Part shown: positions 50,986-62,400 of the stretch, piece by piece
How positions within the stretch are numbered: the first letter of the stretch is position 1
How the letters are laid out: each line of letters starts with the position of its first letter
Assembly (NCBI RefSeq): GCF_011075055.1
Contig: NC_058154.1
Location: 6,554,620 to 6,618,619 of the forward strand
Direction: 5' to 3'
Source of the DNA: Mangifera indica
Taxonomy: Eukaryota > Streptophyta > Magnoliopsida > Sapindales > Anacardiaceae
Length of the DNA: 64,000 nucleotides
The notes under the pieces: generated by a model
Seen by the model: the letters and a program-made list of their open reading frames with translations, nothing else
Database searches by the model: none
What the model was told of the DNA's origin: nothing
Translations under genes and position numbers: made by a program

Positions 50986-50997
50986 TGGTATCAGAGT
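50986..50997 (+). other. primer-binding site, initiator tRNA-Met
   Basis: TTGGTATCAGAG two bases after the 5' LTR, matching the complement of the initiator tRNA-Met 3' end. Confidence 0.85.
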
Positions 50998-51029
50998 TTT
51001 CATCATCATACAACCAACAAAGAAAGAAT

Positions 51030-51800
51030 TGAAAATTTGGAGGCTGGGCTAGGAGAACTTCAACAAGGCATGAATCGAATAGAGCTTGGTCTTGCCGACA
51101 AGTTGTGTCACATGGAAGAAACCATTACCAAGCTGTCCGAGGTCTCGCAACAATACTAATGATTGTAATGGTCAATCGTACCACAATAGAGCTGAGTTCA
51201 AAGATAATGTTAAAGGGGAATGTCAGATGTTCTCATCCAAATTAGCGAAACTTGAGTTTCCACAATTCTCAGGTGATGACCCAACAGAATGGTTCAATAA
51301 GGTTGATCAATTTTTCGAATATTAGGCCACATCAATAGCACAAAAAGTCTCTTTGGCGTCATTCCACCTTGAAGGTGAAGCTAATCAATGGTGGTAATGG
51401 CTACATCGAGCCTACAAAGAAGAAAGGTGAGAAATAACATGGATAGTTTTCAAAGAACTCTGGGCTCGTTTTGGACCCATTGACTATGAGGATTTCAATG
51501 AAGCGTTGTTAAAAGTCAAGCAGATCGATTCTTTATGAGACTATTAGAAAGAATTTGAATGATTGGGGAATCAGGTAGGAGGTTGGACTCAAAAGGCTCT
51601 AGTGGGAATGTTTATGAGAGAACTTAAGGCAGAGATAGTAGATGACATTTGTATGTTTAAACCATAGACTTTGAAGGAAGCTATTAGCCTTGCCCGAATG
51701 AAGGATGAACAAATGAGCAGGCAACAGAAAATTGTCTGACCATTTAATCCACTTGTGGTTGGCGTAACAAAAGTCAAGGTTACATCACCATTGAGACAAC
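51030..51800 (+). pseudogene. chromovirus gag
   Basis: Contains KLAKLEFPQFSGDDPTEWFN (51230-51300), SLASFHLEGEANQWW (51345-51395) and an FKELWARFGP-like segment, the standard capsid landmarks. It has stops in the W-rich region and at 51538, and no intact zinc knuckle. Confidence 0.8.
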
Positions 51801-52039
51801 TTACGTGGGAGGAAATACAGAAAACGTAGAACTCAAGGTCTTTACTTTAACTGTGATGAGAAGTTTACACCTGGTCATAGGTGTTAAAGACCATAACTTC
51901 TTTTATTGGAAGATAGCACCTACAACCATTATTCCAAAGATGAGGAGGAATCTGAAAACCAAGTGGAGGCTTAACCTGAAATTTCTCTACATGCACTTTT
52001 ACGATGGTCGGTCTATCGGACCATGCGCGTAACAACAAA

Positions 52040-52340
52040 GATTAAGCAATATGAAATGATTGTCTTAATTGACACTGGATCCACCCATAATTTTATTAGT
52101 GAAAGGATGGCCACCCTGCTGTAATTACTAGTAACACCTACCAAACCTTTCAATGTGAAGGTTGCTAATGGCCAACTGTTGCAGTGTCAAAGGAGATTTG
52201 AAAATGTCCAAGTTCTGCTTCAAGGTATTCCCTTTATCCTCACTCTTTATGCCTTACCATTGATTGGGTTGGATATGGTGCTTATAGTCCATTGGTTAGA
52301 ATAGTTGGGAACAGTGGTGTGCAATTGGAAACAACTTACA
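52040..52340 (+). pseudogene. chromovirus aspartic protease
   Basis: VLIDTGSTHNFI near 52062 is the catalytic D-T/S-G motif of the retroviral-type protease, followed by LPLIGLDMVL-type flap and C-terminal sequence with stops. Confidence 0.75.
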
Positions 52341-52559
52341 ATAGAATTCCAATGGAACAACCAAACTTATAAGCTACAAGGGATTGACTTACATTCAATT
52401 TATAATGCGTCAATAAAGACTATATCTAAGTAAGTGCTGCAAGGGAGCTCTATAATTGCCATTTGTCTTCAAAGCTCAGTTGAACCTTTAACGCAGGAAG
52501 TCTACCCCAAGATGCAACAGATTTTGGCAAAGTTTGTGGACTTATCAACTTGAAAGAAG

Positions 52560-53200
52560 GCATCGAACCTGTCAACGTAAGGCCTTACAGGTATGCCTAT
52601 TTTTAAAAAGCTGAAATTGAAAACAAGTTCATGACATGATACAATTGGGGTTAATACGATATAGTACTAGTCCTTTTTCATCTCCTGTTTTGTTGGTCAA
52701 AAAAAAAGATGAAACATGGCGTTTTTATACGGATTATTATGCACTTAACGCCGTCACCATAAAAGACCGATTTCTAATCCCAACTATTGATGACATGTTT
52801 GATAAGCTTTATAGAGCTTCATATTTTGCTAAGCTCGATTTATGGGCTGGATATCATCAGGTATGAGTCCATCCCACATATGTGCATAAAACTGCTTTTC
52901 GAACACACAATGGCCATTATGAATACCTTGTCATGCCTTTTGGTCTATGTAATGCCCCATCCACATTCCAAGCTATTATGAATTCCATATTTTGCCCTTA
53001 CTTACGAAAATTCGTACTAGTTTTCTTTGACGATATCTTGATCTATAGCCTTAGTTGGACCATGCATCTTGAACATGTTCAAAAAGCTTTTGAAATATTA
53101 AGGCATAATCAATTTTTCATCAAATTTAGCAAGTGTGCGTTTGGCCAACAAGAAATCGAGTATTTGAGGCATATTATAACTTCTTAAGGGGTTAAGGTGG
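52560..53200 (+). pseudogene. chromovirus reverse transcriptase
   Basis: Landmarks in order: VNVRPYRY near 52570, MIQLGLIRYSTSPFSSPVLL (52636 on), FAKLDLWAGYHQV with the first catalytic Asp, HYEYLVMPFGLCNAPSTF, and VFFDDILIYS in place of the usual Y-DD box. A stop at 52864 splits it. Confidence 0.85.
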
Positions 53201-53419
53201 ACCAAGGAAAAATCCAAACTATGCTAAATTGGCCTAGACCTACTAATGTCTCTGAGTTGCGTGGATTTTTAAGCCTTACAGGTTACTATTCGCAAATTTG
53301 TCCGCAATTATGGCATATTAACTCGTCCTTTAACCAATCTCTTAAAAAAGGGTCAATTCAGGTGGACAGATGACGTTGAAGCCACTTTTCAAAATCTTTA
53401 ACAAGACATGACCACAACG

Positions 53420-53800
53420 TCTATATTAGCCATGCCAAATTTCAATGAACCATTCACCATTGAATCTAATGCTTCTAAAGATAGGATAGGCGCAGTGTTA
53501 ACATAACAAGGGAGACCACTAGCTTTCATGAGTCGAGCTTTGGGCATTACCAAACAATCCATGTCCACCTATGCCAAGAAATGTTAGCCATCATTTAGGC
53601 CATACAATCATGGAGGCCATATTTGCTTGGCCGAAAGTTCTATATTTAGATGGATTAACGTAGTTTGAAGTATTTATTGGAGTAGCGAATTGTGACACCT
53701 GAATAACAAAAATGGGTGTCTAAATTGCTTAGCTATGACTATGAAATTATCTACAAGCCTGGTCAAGAAATTTGTGCAGTCGATACTTTGTCAAGGGTAG
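53420..53800 (+). pseudogene. chromovirus RNase H
   Basis: FNEPFTIESNASKDRIGAVL (catalytic Asp replaced by Asn in the usual ETDAS), PLAFMSRALG, and YEIIYKPGQE with VDTLSR close the domain at about 53790. Several stops. Confidence 0.7.
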
Positions 53801-53989
53801 CCGGTAAACCTATTCTTCATGTTTTATTTATGTCTCAAACATCATTATGGGATACAATTAAATCTATAACTAGTACTGACCTTTACATGAAAAAAATCAG
53901 AAAGTTGGCAGCAAAAAAACTAGGTAAGTCTTACTCATGATGAAACAGGATGATTTGTTACAAGAATAGAGTTTTGGTACCCCTTCATT

Positions 53990-54720
53990 CTAGTGTCATC
54001 CAATAACTCTTACGAGAGTTTTATGACTCACCAATAGGAGGGCATTCAGGTGTATTAAGGACGTATAAAAGTTTAGCTCAACAATTCTATTGGCCCTTCA
54101 TGCATCAGGTTGTGAAAAATTATGTCGCTTCTTGTGATGTTTGCCAAAGAACTAAGTCTGAAACCTTATCACCAGCTGGCCTTCTTCAGCCATTGTCGAT
54201 CCCATGTTAAGTATGAGACAATATCACCATGGACTTCATAAAAGGCCTTCCTCTTTCGAATGGTAGAGACACCATTCTTGTAGTTATTGATCGCTTGAGT
54301 AAATCAGCACACTTCCTAGCATTATCACACTTTTATACTGCAAAAATGGTGGTAGAAAAATTTGTTGAAGGAGTTGTTAAACTTCATGGCATGCCACGTT
54401 CCATTATAAGTGACCGTGACAGAGTGTTCATCAGTCATTTTTAGCATGAGTTTTTCAAGATGTCAGGAACACAACTGCAAGTGAGTTTCGCCTATCACCT
54501 CTAAACGGATGAGCAATCAAAAGTGGTGAACCGCTATATCGAACAATACCTTTTAAGCTTTGTTTATCAACAACCACGTAAGTGGCTTCTTTACCTTCCA
54601 TGGGCAGAGTATTGGTACAATATTACCTATCACATATCTGTTGGAATGACTCATTTCTAAGGTTTATATGGTAGACTACCTCCGACAATTCCCCATTACC
54701 ATGAAGAACTAGCCTCGTAC
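53990..54720 (+). pseudogene. chromovirus integrase
   Basis: A zinc-binding HHCC region (GGHSGVLRTYKSLAQQFYWP then SCDVCQ) at 54035-54150 precedes the catalytic core: MDFIKGLPLS, VIDRLSKSAHF and IISDRDRVFISHF (54229-54444). Stops follow FISHF and recur afterwards. Confidence 0.85.
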
Positions 54721-54799
54721 ATGAAGTCAACTATGCTCTAACTTCTTGAGATGTTCTTCTCAGATAACTAAAGGATAATTTGATTGCGCTAAGGAATAG

Positions 54800-55275
54800 A
54801 ATGAAGCAACATGCTGATTCCAAGTGGTGGGACATTGAATACCAAGTTGGAGATTGGGTTTATCTCAAGCTTCATCCTTACTACCGATAATTTGTCTTCA
54901 AACGAGCTTATCAAAAGCTTGCTAGCAAATACTATGGCCCATACCAAATAGTAGAACGAGTTGGAAAAATGGCTTATAAACTTAAACTTCCACAAAGAGC
55001 CCGCATCTATCCGATTTTTCATGTGTCACTTCTTAAACAAAAAATTAGTGATAATGTCTTAGTTGGTACTGAATTACCACCTATGGTGGATGATGGTGAT
55101 ATTGTTGTGGAACCAGAGACCATTTTGGATACACGCTAGATCAAAAGGGGTTCCAAGGTTGTTAAGGAAAATTTGATCAAGTGACGTAAACTTCCTGCTA
55201 AGGATGTGACATGGGAAAACTCTCAAGAAGTGTGAGATAAATTAATGAACCTTGAGGACAAGGTTCCAGTTAAAG
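54800..55275 (+). pseudogene. integrase C-terminus and chromodomain, then polypurine tract
   Basis: YQVGDWVYLKLHPY, KYYGPYQIVERVG and IFHVSLLK mark the GPY/F integrase end. PETILDTR then IKRGSKVV, LIK.RKLP and VTWEN (55115-55225) form a chromodomain, thought to steer insertion to marked chromatin. Two Trp codons of the chromodomain are now TAG and TGA. AAAGGGGGAGG at 55272-55282 is the polypurine tract. Confidence 0.8.
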
Positions 55276-55288
55276 GGGGAGGTATTAT

Positions 55289-55421
55289 TGATGAGCCAAA
55301 GAGGTCCAATAGAGTGTCTATGAAAGATCCAAAATACCTTGATTATGGGGTTTATATGGCTTTGAACTCTCCGATCTCAATAGCTAGCTTTTGAGGTATG
55401 GTTCTCCTAAGATTCGTATCA
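55289..55421 (+). repeat. 3' LTR of the chromovirus
   Basis: TGATGAGCC to GTATCA, following the polypurine tract and followed by the AATAT target duplication. Confidence 0.85.
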
Positions 55422-55426
55422 AATAT

Positions 55427-57431
55427 AACTTGGTATTAGTCAAATGAACCAAAGTAGGATTTAAAACAAGTAAGACAAACAAGAAAATCTACTAGAAACT
55501 TCAACAAAATTCACTGTTGGGTTATCTTTGTTGAAAAGATATAAGTCTAAAGAAATAAGAAACTTCTGAGAAGATACCTTAACGCTATCTCAAGGGACTT
55601 CTTCACCCTTAGTGTAGCTTAAGACTCAATGGGAAAATAAACTCTCTTGTGTTGTCCATTGAGAAGAAGTTAAACCAAAGATTGAAGAGGGAGTTGACGT
55701 ATAAGTCCACTTTAGGATTGTAAAGGTTCATAGAAAAATAATGACTTGCCCATGTAAAGAAAGTAATTGTTGTGAACAACACCACCACCACACTTGGGGA
55801 AGTGCTTAATAGCAACAAATACAATGACATTTGGACATGAGCCACCTACAAGAATACATGAGAAACTATTCTAAAGACCAATATGAACATCTTCTTATTC
55901 TTTGGAAGTTTTAGACTTCAAACTTCAATCCTTCATCAAAGTCAAAGGAAAATAGTCAATAATAACTTGCAAAGCATTTAGAGAAACAACTCATAGAAAA
56001 CTTTCACTCTAGACTCCTTTTATAGTCAAGGAATATCCATCATGATTGTTCAAATGGCTCTTAAACATGTGTTGATCATCCTGTGATGCAAGCAATGCAA
56101 TTCTAATCATATTATACAAGAAAGGTGAAGGATAAGATTGAGACACCATTCAACACTCATGATAACGCCAACTTACATTATCTTAAAAGATACAATGAGA
56201 TCTCTGTGAAACAAAATATTCTTGAAGTATTTCACGCACTCCAAGAATTGGGGGGAAAATATTATGCAATCAAACTAAACACTCCAAAGTTAACCATCGA
56301 AACATAGTCAAACATAGTAGACAATGATCAACCAATGATCTCTTATGCTTGAAGCCCACAATGGAATGAAGACTCAAACATCATGACAAGAAACCAATGA
56401 TTAGATGATACGAAATCTATAATTTATAAATAAAAGGTTGTTCTGCGATTATCGAAAGAGGGGTCTAATCATATTCCATATGCAACATCTTCATAAAGGT
56501 TATCCAACAAAAAGTTAACTTTCATACAAATAAAATGTCATTGATATAGATATAACTTCATTTATTTGAATTCAAAATCATCGTTCAAGGCTCTTAAAAA
56601 AAGAAGGATTTTCTACAATTAAAAAAAAAAAGTGTATATAAGGAGGAAAAGAAAGGAGAAGGAGAAAAAAAAAAAAAAGGAAAACAAATAGAACACTAGA
56701 GATATTATATTTTATTATATCATTCTTGTATTACATCAAAACTAATGAAAAATATTATAGATGTAAATATTCTGATCATTGGGTTGAACCATATGAAAAC
56801 TCTATTATTATATCTATTGCTCTACGATACTTAATTAATATTATCAAATACTCTCATGCCCGTAGTACATTTAATTAAGTTTTTTTAAACTTTAATTATC
56901 ATTATCGTAACTCATTTTGGGTGAACTTAAAATTATGTATGTTAGTTAATGATGAGAAATTGTATCAAAATATAAGTTTACGTTGAACATTTGATTTTTT
57001 TTTAGCTCTATGAAATGTCTCACCATATTTTAATGTTAACATTAATTTTATTAAATAATATTTTAAATGATTTAATTATGACCCATATTCTTGTGTTTAC
57101 TGCAACTCTACAGTTTCTTTCTTCACTATAAAAAGCCTTGATTTGTGTACCCGATGACGCAAACCAACTTCCTCTGCTAGCTGGTTTTACATTTATTTAC
57201 TATTTTGTTGCTCTTGTTCTTGAATATTTTCACAAGAATTTGTTGAATTAATAGAATAACAATCCTAGAGGTCAACACTTTGTTCACGTGTCTCTCGAAA
57301 ACTTCACGGTCTAATCGCCGGTCCATTCACAATTCGCTACTTAATAAATTATAACTCATACTTTGTAAATCAGTAACACTATCATAGCATTTAATAAACG
57401 TTTACTTTCTTTAATTATTTATATGTAATTA
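55427..57431. other. intergenic, no gene seen
   Basis: This continues the sequence interrupted by the chromovirus. ORFs at 55609 and 56125 lack recognisable motifs. A-rich runs occur at 56615-56690. CACTATAAAAAGCC near 57125 and the 200 bp after it resemble an LTR or old promoter, but no ends were found. Confidence 0.45.
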
Positions 57432-57860
57432 GGCCGAAAGACTTATACCCACCCAATGTTTAGTTTACTGTCAAACTTATATTTACTAATTTTTAAAAAT
57501 TTAAATATTTATTTATCAATTATTAAAACTAATTAAATTTGGTAATATTAAAGTTATATTTATCATTTAATTCATAAAATTAAAAAAAAAAAAATTTCGT
57601 TTCTCCACTTTAGTTTAAAAAATTTATAATTTTTTTTAATCTAGGTTTTAAAAAAATTTATATTTTTCTCTTTAAGGTTTATTTTTCTTTTTTATATTTT
57701 TCTCTTTCTCTCCGATGTTGAGTAAAGTTTCTTCAGTTCAATTTGACGTAAATATGACAATCTCTTTTATCTTATCATGTCGAAGTCTTCTTTTGAGACA
57801 GATCTTGAAAGGCTGACCAAAGGCAAAAGGTTTTGACCGAAGATTGTATTATCAATTCAC
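57432..57860. mobile_element. foldback transposon copy 4, truncated
   Basis: GGCCGAAAGACTTATACCCACCCA begins like the left arm of the copy at 60731 and continues with the same ATTTAAATATTTATT, AAAGTTATATTTATCATT and AGTTTAAAAAATT-like order. The right arm is missing or too worn to see, so the right border is a guess. Confidence 0.5.
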
Positions 57861-59123
57861 CATCTGTATATGATAAATGAATTAATGATGTAATAAACAT
57901 TTAATTGTGCTATGTCCACTTGGTGTCTCAATACCCAATTTGTCATTTCAAAAAGGATTTTATAGGAACAATTAATTTTCAATTTCAATACATAGGTTTT
58001 ATTGTTTCAATTTTCCCTTTTTTTAATTTTAAAAATGTTATTAAACATATTCTCAAATAATAAAATATATATTTTTATTTTAATTTATTATAAAATGAAA
58101 TTAAGGATTAGTTTAGGATTTTAGCTTTTAAGTTTCGGCTTATTTTTTAATGTGTTTGATGAATGCTACTTTTAGAATTGCTGTAATTTTTAAATTTTGT
58201 GTTTAGTAAATTACAACATAAAACTAGTTTCGAAAATAATCTATTTTTACTTTCGAAATTCTTTTATAAATTTAATTATTTTATTATCACATTTTTGCTA
58301 TAACTTAAGATTTAATTATTTTTTAAATTACAATAATCCAAAATAATCTATTGAACATATAAATAGGTAAATGAGAGACTTAAAATCTTCCTATTTTTAT
58401 GGGGAGAAGAAAGTTATTCTTGATCCCCCATTACATGTATTTATGTTTTTGAAGAAAGTCTTTATCTCTAAATTTAATTTAAAGAATAAATTCGGAAAAT
58501 AATGGATGGATGTAACATGGGTGCCCACCACACCCAACCCAAGTCACTTCATCTAGTTGTACTCGTGTCAAATACTTATTCCAATAACTGAATGGAAAGG
58601 CTATCTAGAAGGAAAAGGAATTGTGGTTTGTCTGAACCCAGAAATTTTGTTTAGTGAACATTATCATTCCTATGAGGTACACAATAAAAATACAAATTTC
58701 TTTATATAATTTGATATAATAGTATTTATTTAAAAGATTTTAAAATAAAAAAATAATTATATCATTAATCATAAATTATCAACCCAATTTTTATTTTGAT
58801 AAGTTTATATAATTTATTTAACATATAATTTTATTTTTTATAAAAAATATTATTATATATATAAATAAATTATAAAAACTTATTTATATAATTTAATGTG
58901 AAACAATTAGGCTATTATATATATTTTACAGAGCGTTAAAACGAAAAACAAGAAATGGATTTATAGACCAACAGCCTCTAAAAATTTCTATTACGCCTTT
59001 ACGAAACATGGACAACAGTGTTACAAAAATATTTTCCTGGACCAAATAATCATAGTAAGAAATATGGTACGAAAATGATATTATACATTCTAGATGTTCC
59101 TTCCTTCTTTGACGAAGAAAAAT
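57861..59123. other. AT-rich intergenic DNA
   Basis: No supported gene. The minus-strand ORF 58926-59141 has no recognisable content. Confidence 0.5.
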
Positions 59124-59363
59124 ATGGCATTCAATGTTCAACTAATCATCGGGAAGCCGCCATCAACGAAACTTACAGTGACTAGTCTTCAATATTTGTC
59201 AAGTCAAGCGGCGGTGTCTTTGCCCTCCTCACTGCTTCGTTATAAGCTCCCTAATTTCTCTTCTCATTCTCGTAAACAAATCTCCACCTCCATCTGTAAT
59301 CCATTCTTTATTCAAAAAACAAAAATTATCTCATCTGGTGATGAATTTAGTTCCTCTTCATAA
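59124..59363 (+). CDS. 79-residue Ser-rich ORF, transit-peptide-like, uncertain
   Basis: An ATG in fair context (AATATGGCA) opens a frame starting MAFNVQLIIGKPPSTKL, rich in Ser, Thr and Lys and poor in acidic residues until the last lines, ending GDEFSSSS. That composition resembles a chloroplast transit peptide. It ends only about 100 bp before the ABCG start codon on the same strand. It may be the first exon of a lost gene, a small upstream gene, or chance. I do not recognise a family. Confidence 0.25.
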   Translation: MAFNVQLIIGKPPSTKLTVTSLQYLSSQAAVSLPSSLLRYKLPNFSSHSRKQISTSICNPFFIQKTKIISSGDEFSSSS

Positions 59364-59461
59364 AAGATTTTCATAATTTAGTTAGTTAACCATTTTCTTT
59401 TGCTAGATTATACACCGACATTTGCAGTAGTGATTGAATTAATCAATAAATTGTGGCTAAA

Positions 59462-62400
59462 ATGGCTGCCGCTTTTGCTGAAGAAGATCTAGCGAGGACG
59501 ATGAGCAGAACAATGACTCGTCGCCCGACGATGCGGTCGGGGAGTCGGCGGAACTGGATGGCATCGGCGAGTCTGGCGTCCGCAAGCATCCGAGAGGCGT
59601 GGAATTCACAAACAAATGTGTTTACGCAGAGCCAACGGCAGGATGATGAAGAGGAGCTGAGATGGGCGGCAATCGAACGGCTGCCAACGTATGATCGGTT
59701 GAGAAAGGGGATGCTGACGCAGGTTCTTGAGAATGGGAAGATTGTGCACGATGAGGTTGATGTGACAAGATTCGCCATGGAAGATAAGAAGAAACTGATG
59801 GATAGTATATTGAAACTGATTGAAGTTGACAATGAGAAATTTCTAAACAGACTTCGAAACAGAACAGATAGGTAAATTGAATTGAATTGAATTGAATTGA
59901 ATTTTTATAATAATAAATGAGATTAATTTCAACTTTTGGTTAATTTTTTCTTTCTTATAGAGTGGGAGTTGAAATTCCAAAAATTGAAGTTCGATTTGAG
60001 AATTTATCAGTTGAAGGAGATGTCCATGTTGGAAGTAGAGCACTTCCCACTCTGCCCAATTCTGTTATTAATGCAATCGAGGTAAACTTTTTATTATTTA
60101 TGATTTTGAATAAATTTTTAAACTATTTTGATAAATAGAAAATATATATATATTTGTTAGGCATGGCCATGGCCATGGCATGGCATGGCATGTTCATGAA
60201 GGTGAAGCCATAATTTAATATTTTGTAGAATATTGTTTAAGAAATTACGTGCCGTCAACGTCGAAAGTGGATAACAAAATTTCCTTTGCGTTAATTTTCC
60301 GAGAATGTCGCCATCCCTTACGTTTAAAACGGACAAAAGAGCATTACAGAAATCCTCCAGCTAATAACACTTTTGCTATTAAAATTCTATTGAAATTGAA
60401 GAAATAACTATTTTCATTTTTTAAATTTGAAAAATTTATTCCTATTTTAAAGTTAAATTAAAAAAATTCATTATTATAAAATTATTTAATATTTGCACTA
60501 TTATGGTTGTAAGCAGATTAACTCTATTATTATTATTATTATTATTTTAGTGTTAAAACTAAGTCTTGACTTTGGAATAAATTTAAATGGGCAATTTTTA
60601 ATTTGTGAATGCAATCGTATAAACGGCCACAATGACAGACAAGAGTCCTAATATTCAGTAATATTAATATTACATTTATGATTATCCCAACCCAAGCGTC
60701 TCTTAATATATGAAAAACCTTGTAAAAATAGGCCAAACAACTTATTTCTACCCAGAGTATATTCTAATATTAAGTTTTTACCTCTTATTTTTTTAAATCT
60801 TAAACACTCATTCATAAAAAGTTAAATCTATTAGTTTTAAAGACAAAATTATCATTTTATCTATAATATTAAAAATAAATTAAAATTTAATCTCTTACCT
60901 CTTCTTTCCCCAAAAACGCTAAAAATTAAAAGTTTGTTCTAGGGTAAGTTTTAAAAAATGACATTCCCTTCCTAGGGTTTAGTTTTTAAACTTCGATGTT
61001 ATTGCCAATGGCCGCTACCTTTCGAAGCTTTCTCTCCCTCCAACAATCTCTCTCCACTCAATTGAATATTCGATCGATATCGAATGAGGCTTGGGAGAAA
61101 AAGAGCTTTGCTAGAAAGACAAAGATTTTCATCTCTCAAGCCTCATTCGATATCGATCGGGTCTCCAACTAAGTGGAGAGAGATCACTGGAGAGAGAGAA
61201 AACTTCGAGAGGGAGAGAGTGCCGACAATGGTATCAGAGATGATGTCAGAGTTTGAAAACTAAATTCTCAGAGGAAAAATATTATTTTTTAAAACTTGAC
61301 TTATGGGAGAAATATTTAATTTTTAGGGTTTAAAAGAAAAAAATAATAAAATTTTAAGGGTTAGAGTTCTCTTAATTTTAACTATTTATAAATTAATAAA
61401 TAAAATTTTTAAAATTAAAGAATGAAAACTTGATAGATTTGAGGATATTTTGGGTGGAAAATAGTACTAAATAACAGATGCTTTCGGCTCACATAAAAAA
61501 CACCTACTGTAAATTTTCCTTTTACATACATTTTAAATACAAAAGATCGGAATCAGCAAACCTTTCAACTTTCATATTGCAGCTCAAATTATCTTATTTG
61601 CTAATACCATGAAGCATATGTATTTAAGATTTTTCTCACTAATTATCCATGTCCGATTTTAATTTACAAAGCCCAGTTCTTTTCTTATTGTAATCTAAAC
61701 TTGTAGATTTTAGAGCCTTTGTTTTTTAAGTTGGAAGTGTTTAAATTTTGTAAATAGAAATGAGACAAGTTGAAATTTGGATGGGTGGAAAATCTCTCCC
61801 TGGATACTAAAGTTTTTGATTTTTCATGGCATATAGAGCGCTCTGGGTTCAGTTCGTCTTGCTCCATCAAAGAAAAAAAAAATCCAAATTCTTAAAGATG
61901 TTAGTGGAGTCCTCAAACCATCAAGGTATGATATTTAATTAATCAAATTATAACTTATTTTTGCAGTATCATTAACTAACTAAAATGGTATTAATAATAA
62001 TTGATTATGTATTTTTCAATTTCAGGATGACCCTTCTTCTGGGTCCTCCAGCCTCTGGGAAAACAACATTGTTGCTCGCTCTTGCAGGCAAACTCGATAA
62101 GGAACTGAGGGTTAGCTTCTTATTTCCTGCCTACATTACTTGTTTGCGTGTAACTTTGTTGTTAATTGAGATAAGTTGAACAGACATCTGGAAAAATTAC
62201 CTATTGCGGACACGAATTGCACGAGTTTGTTCCTCAGAGGACTTGTGCATACATCAGTCAACATGATCTTCACTATGGAGAGATGACAGTGCGCGAGACA
62301 TTGGATTTCTCCGGCCGCTGTTTAGGTGTTGGCACCAGATATGATATGCTGGCAGAGCTTTGCAGAAGAGAGAAAGAAGCAGGAATTAAGCCAGATCCTG

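Larger units (their letters stand above)
50843..55421 (+). mobile_element. complete but inactive Ty3/gypsy chromovirus, Reina-like
   Basis: A 4.58-kb element is flanked by a perfect AATAT duplication (50838-50842 and 55422-55426). Short LTRs (about 141 and 133 bp, TG...CA) enclose a PBS for initiator tRNA-Met, gag, protease, RT, RNase H, integrase and a chromodomain, in the gypsy order. Small size, very short LTRs and a C-terminal chromodomain fit the Reina clade of plant chromoviruses. Many codons are stops, often where Trp is expected (TGG to TAG or TGA), so it cannot make a polyprotein. LTRs have diverged visibly, so insertion is old. Confidence 0.88.

Noticed and set aside
55427..57431. 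Possible endogenous pararetrovirus or second gypsy element
   Set aside because: No RT, protease, movement-protein or coat motif could be read on either strand.
59443..59832. 129-residue minus-strand ORF opposite ABCG exon 1
   Set aside because: Shadow of a real coding exon in a GC-richer stretch.
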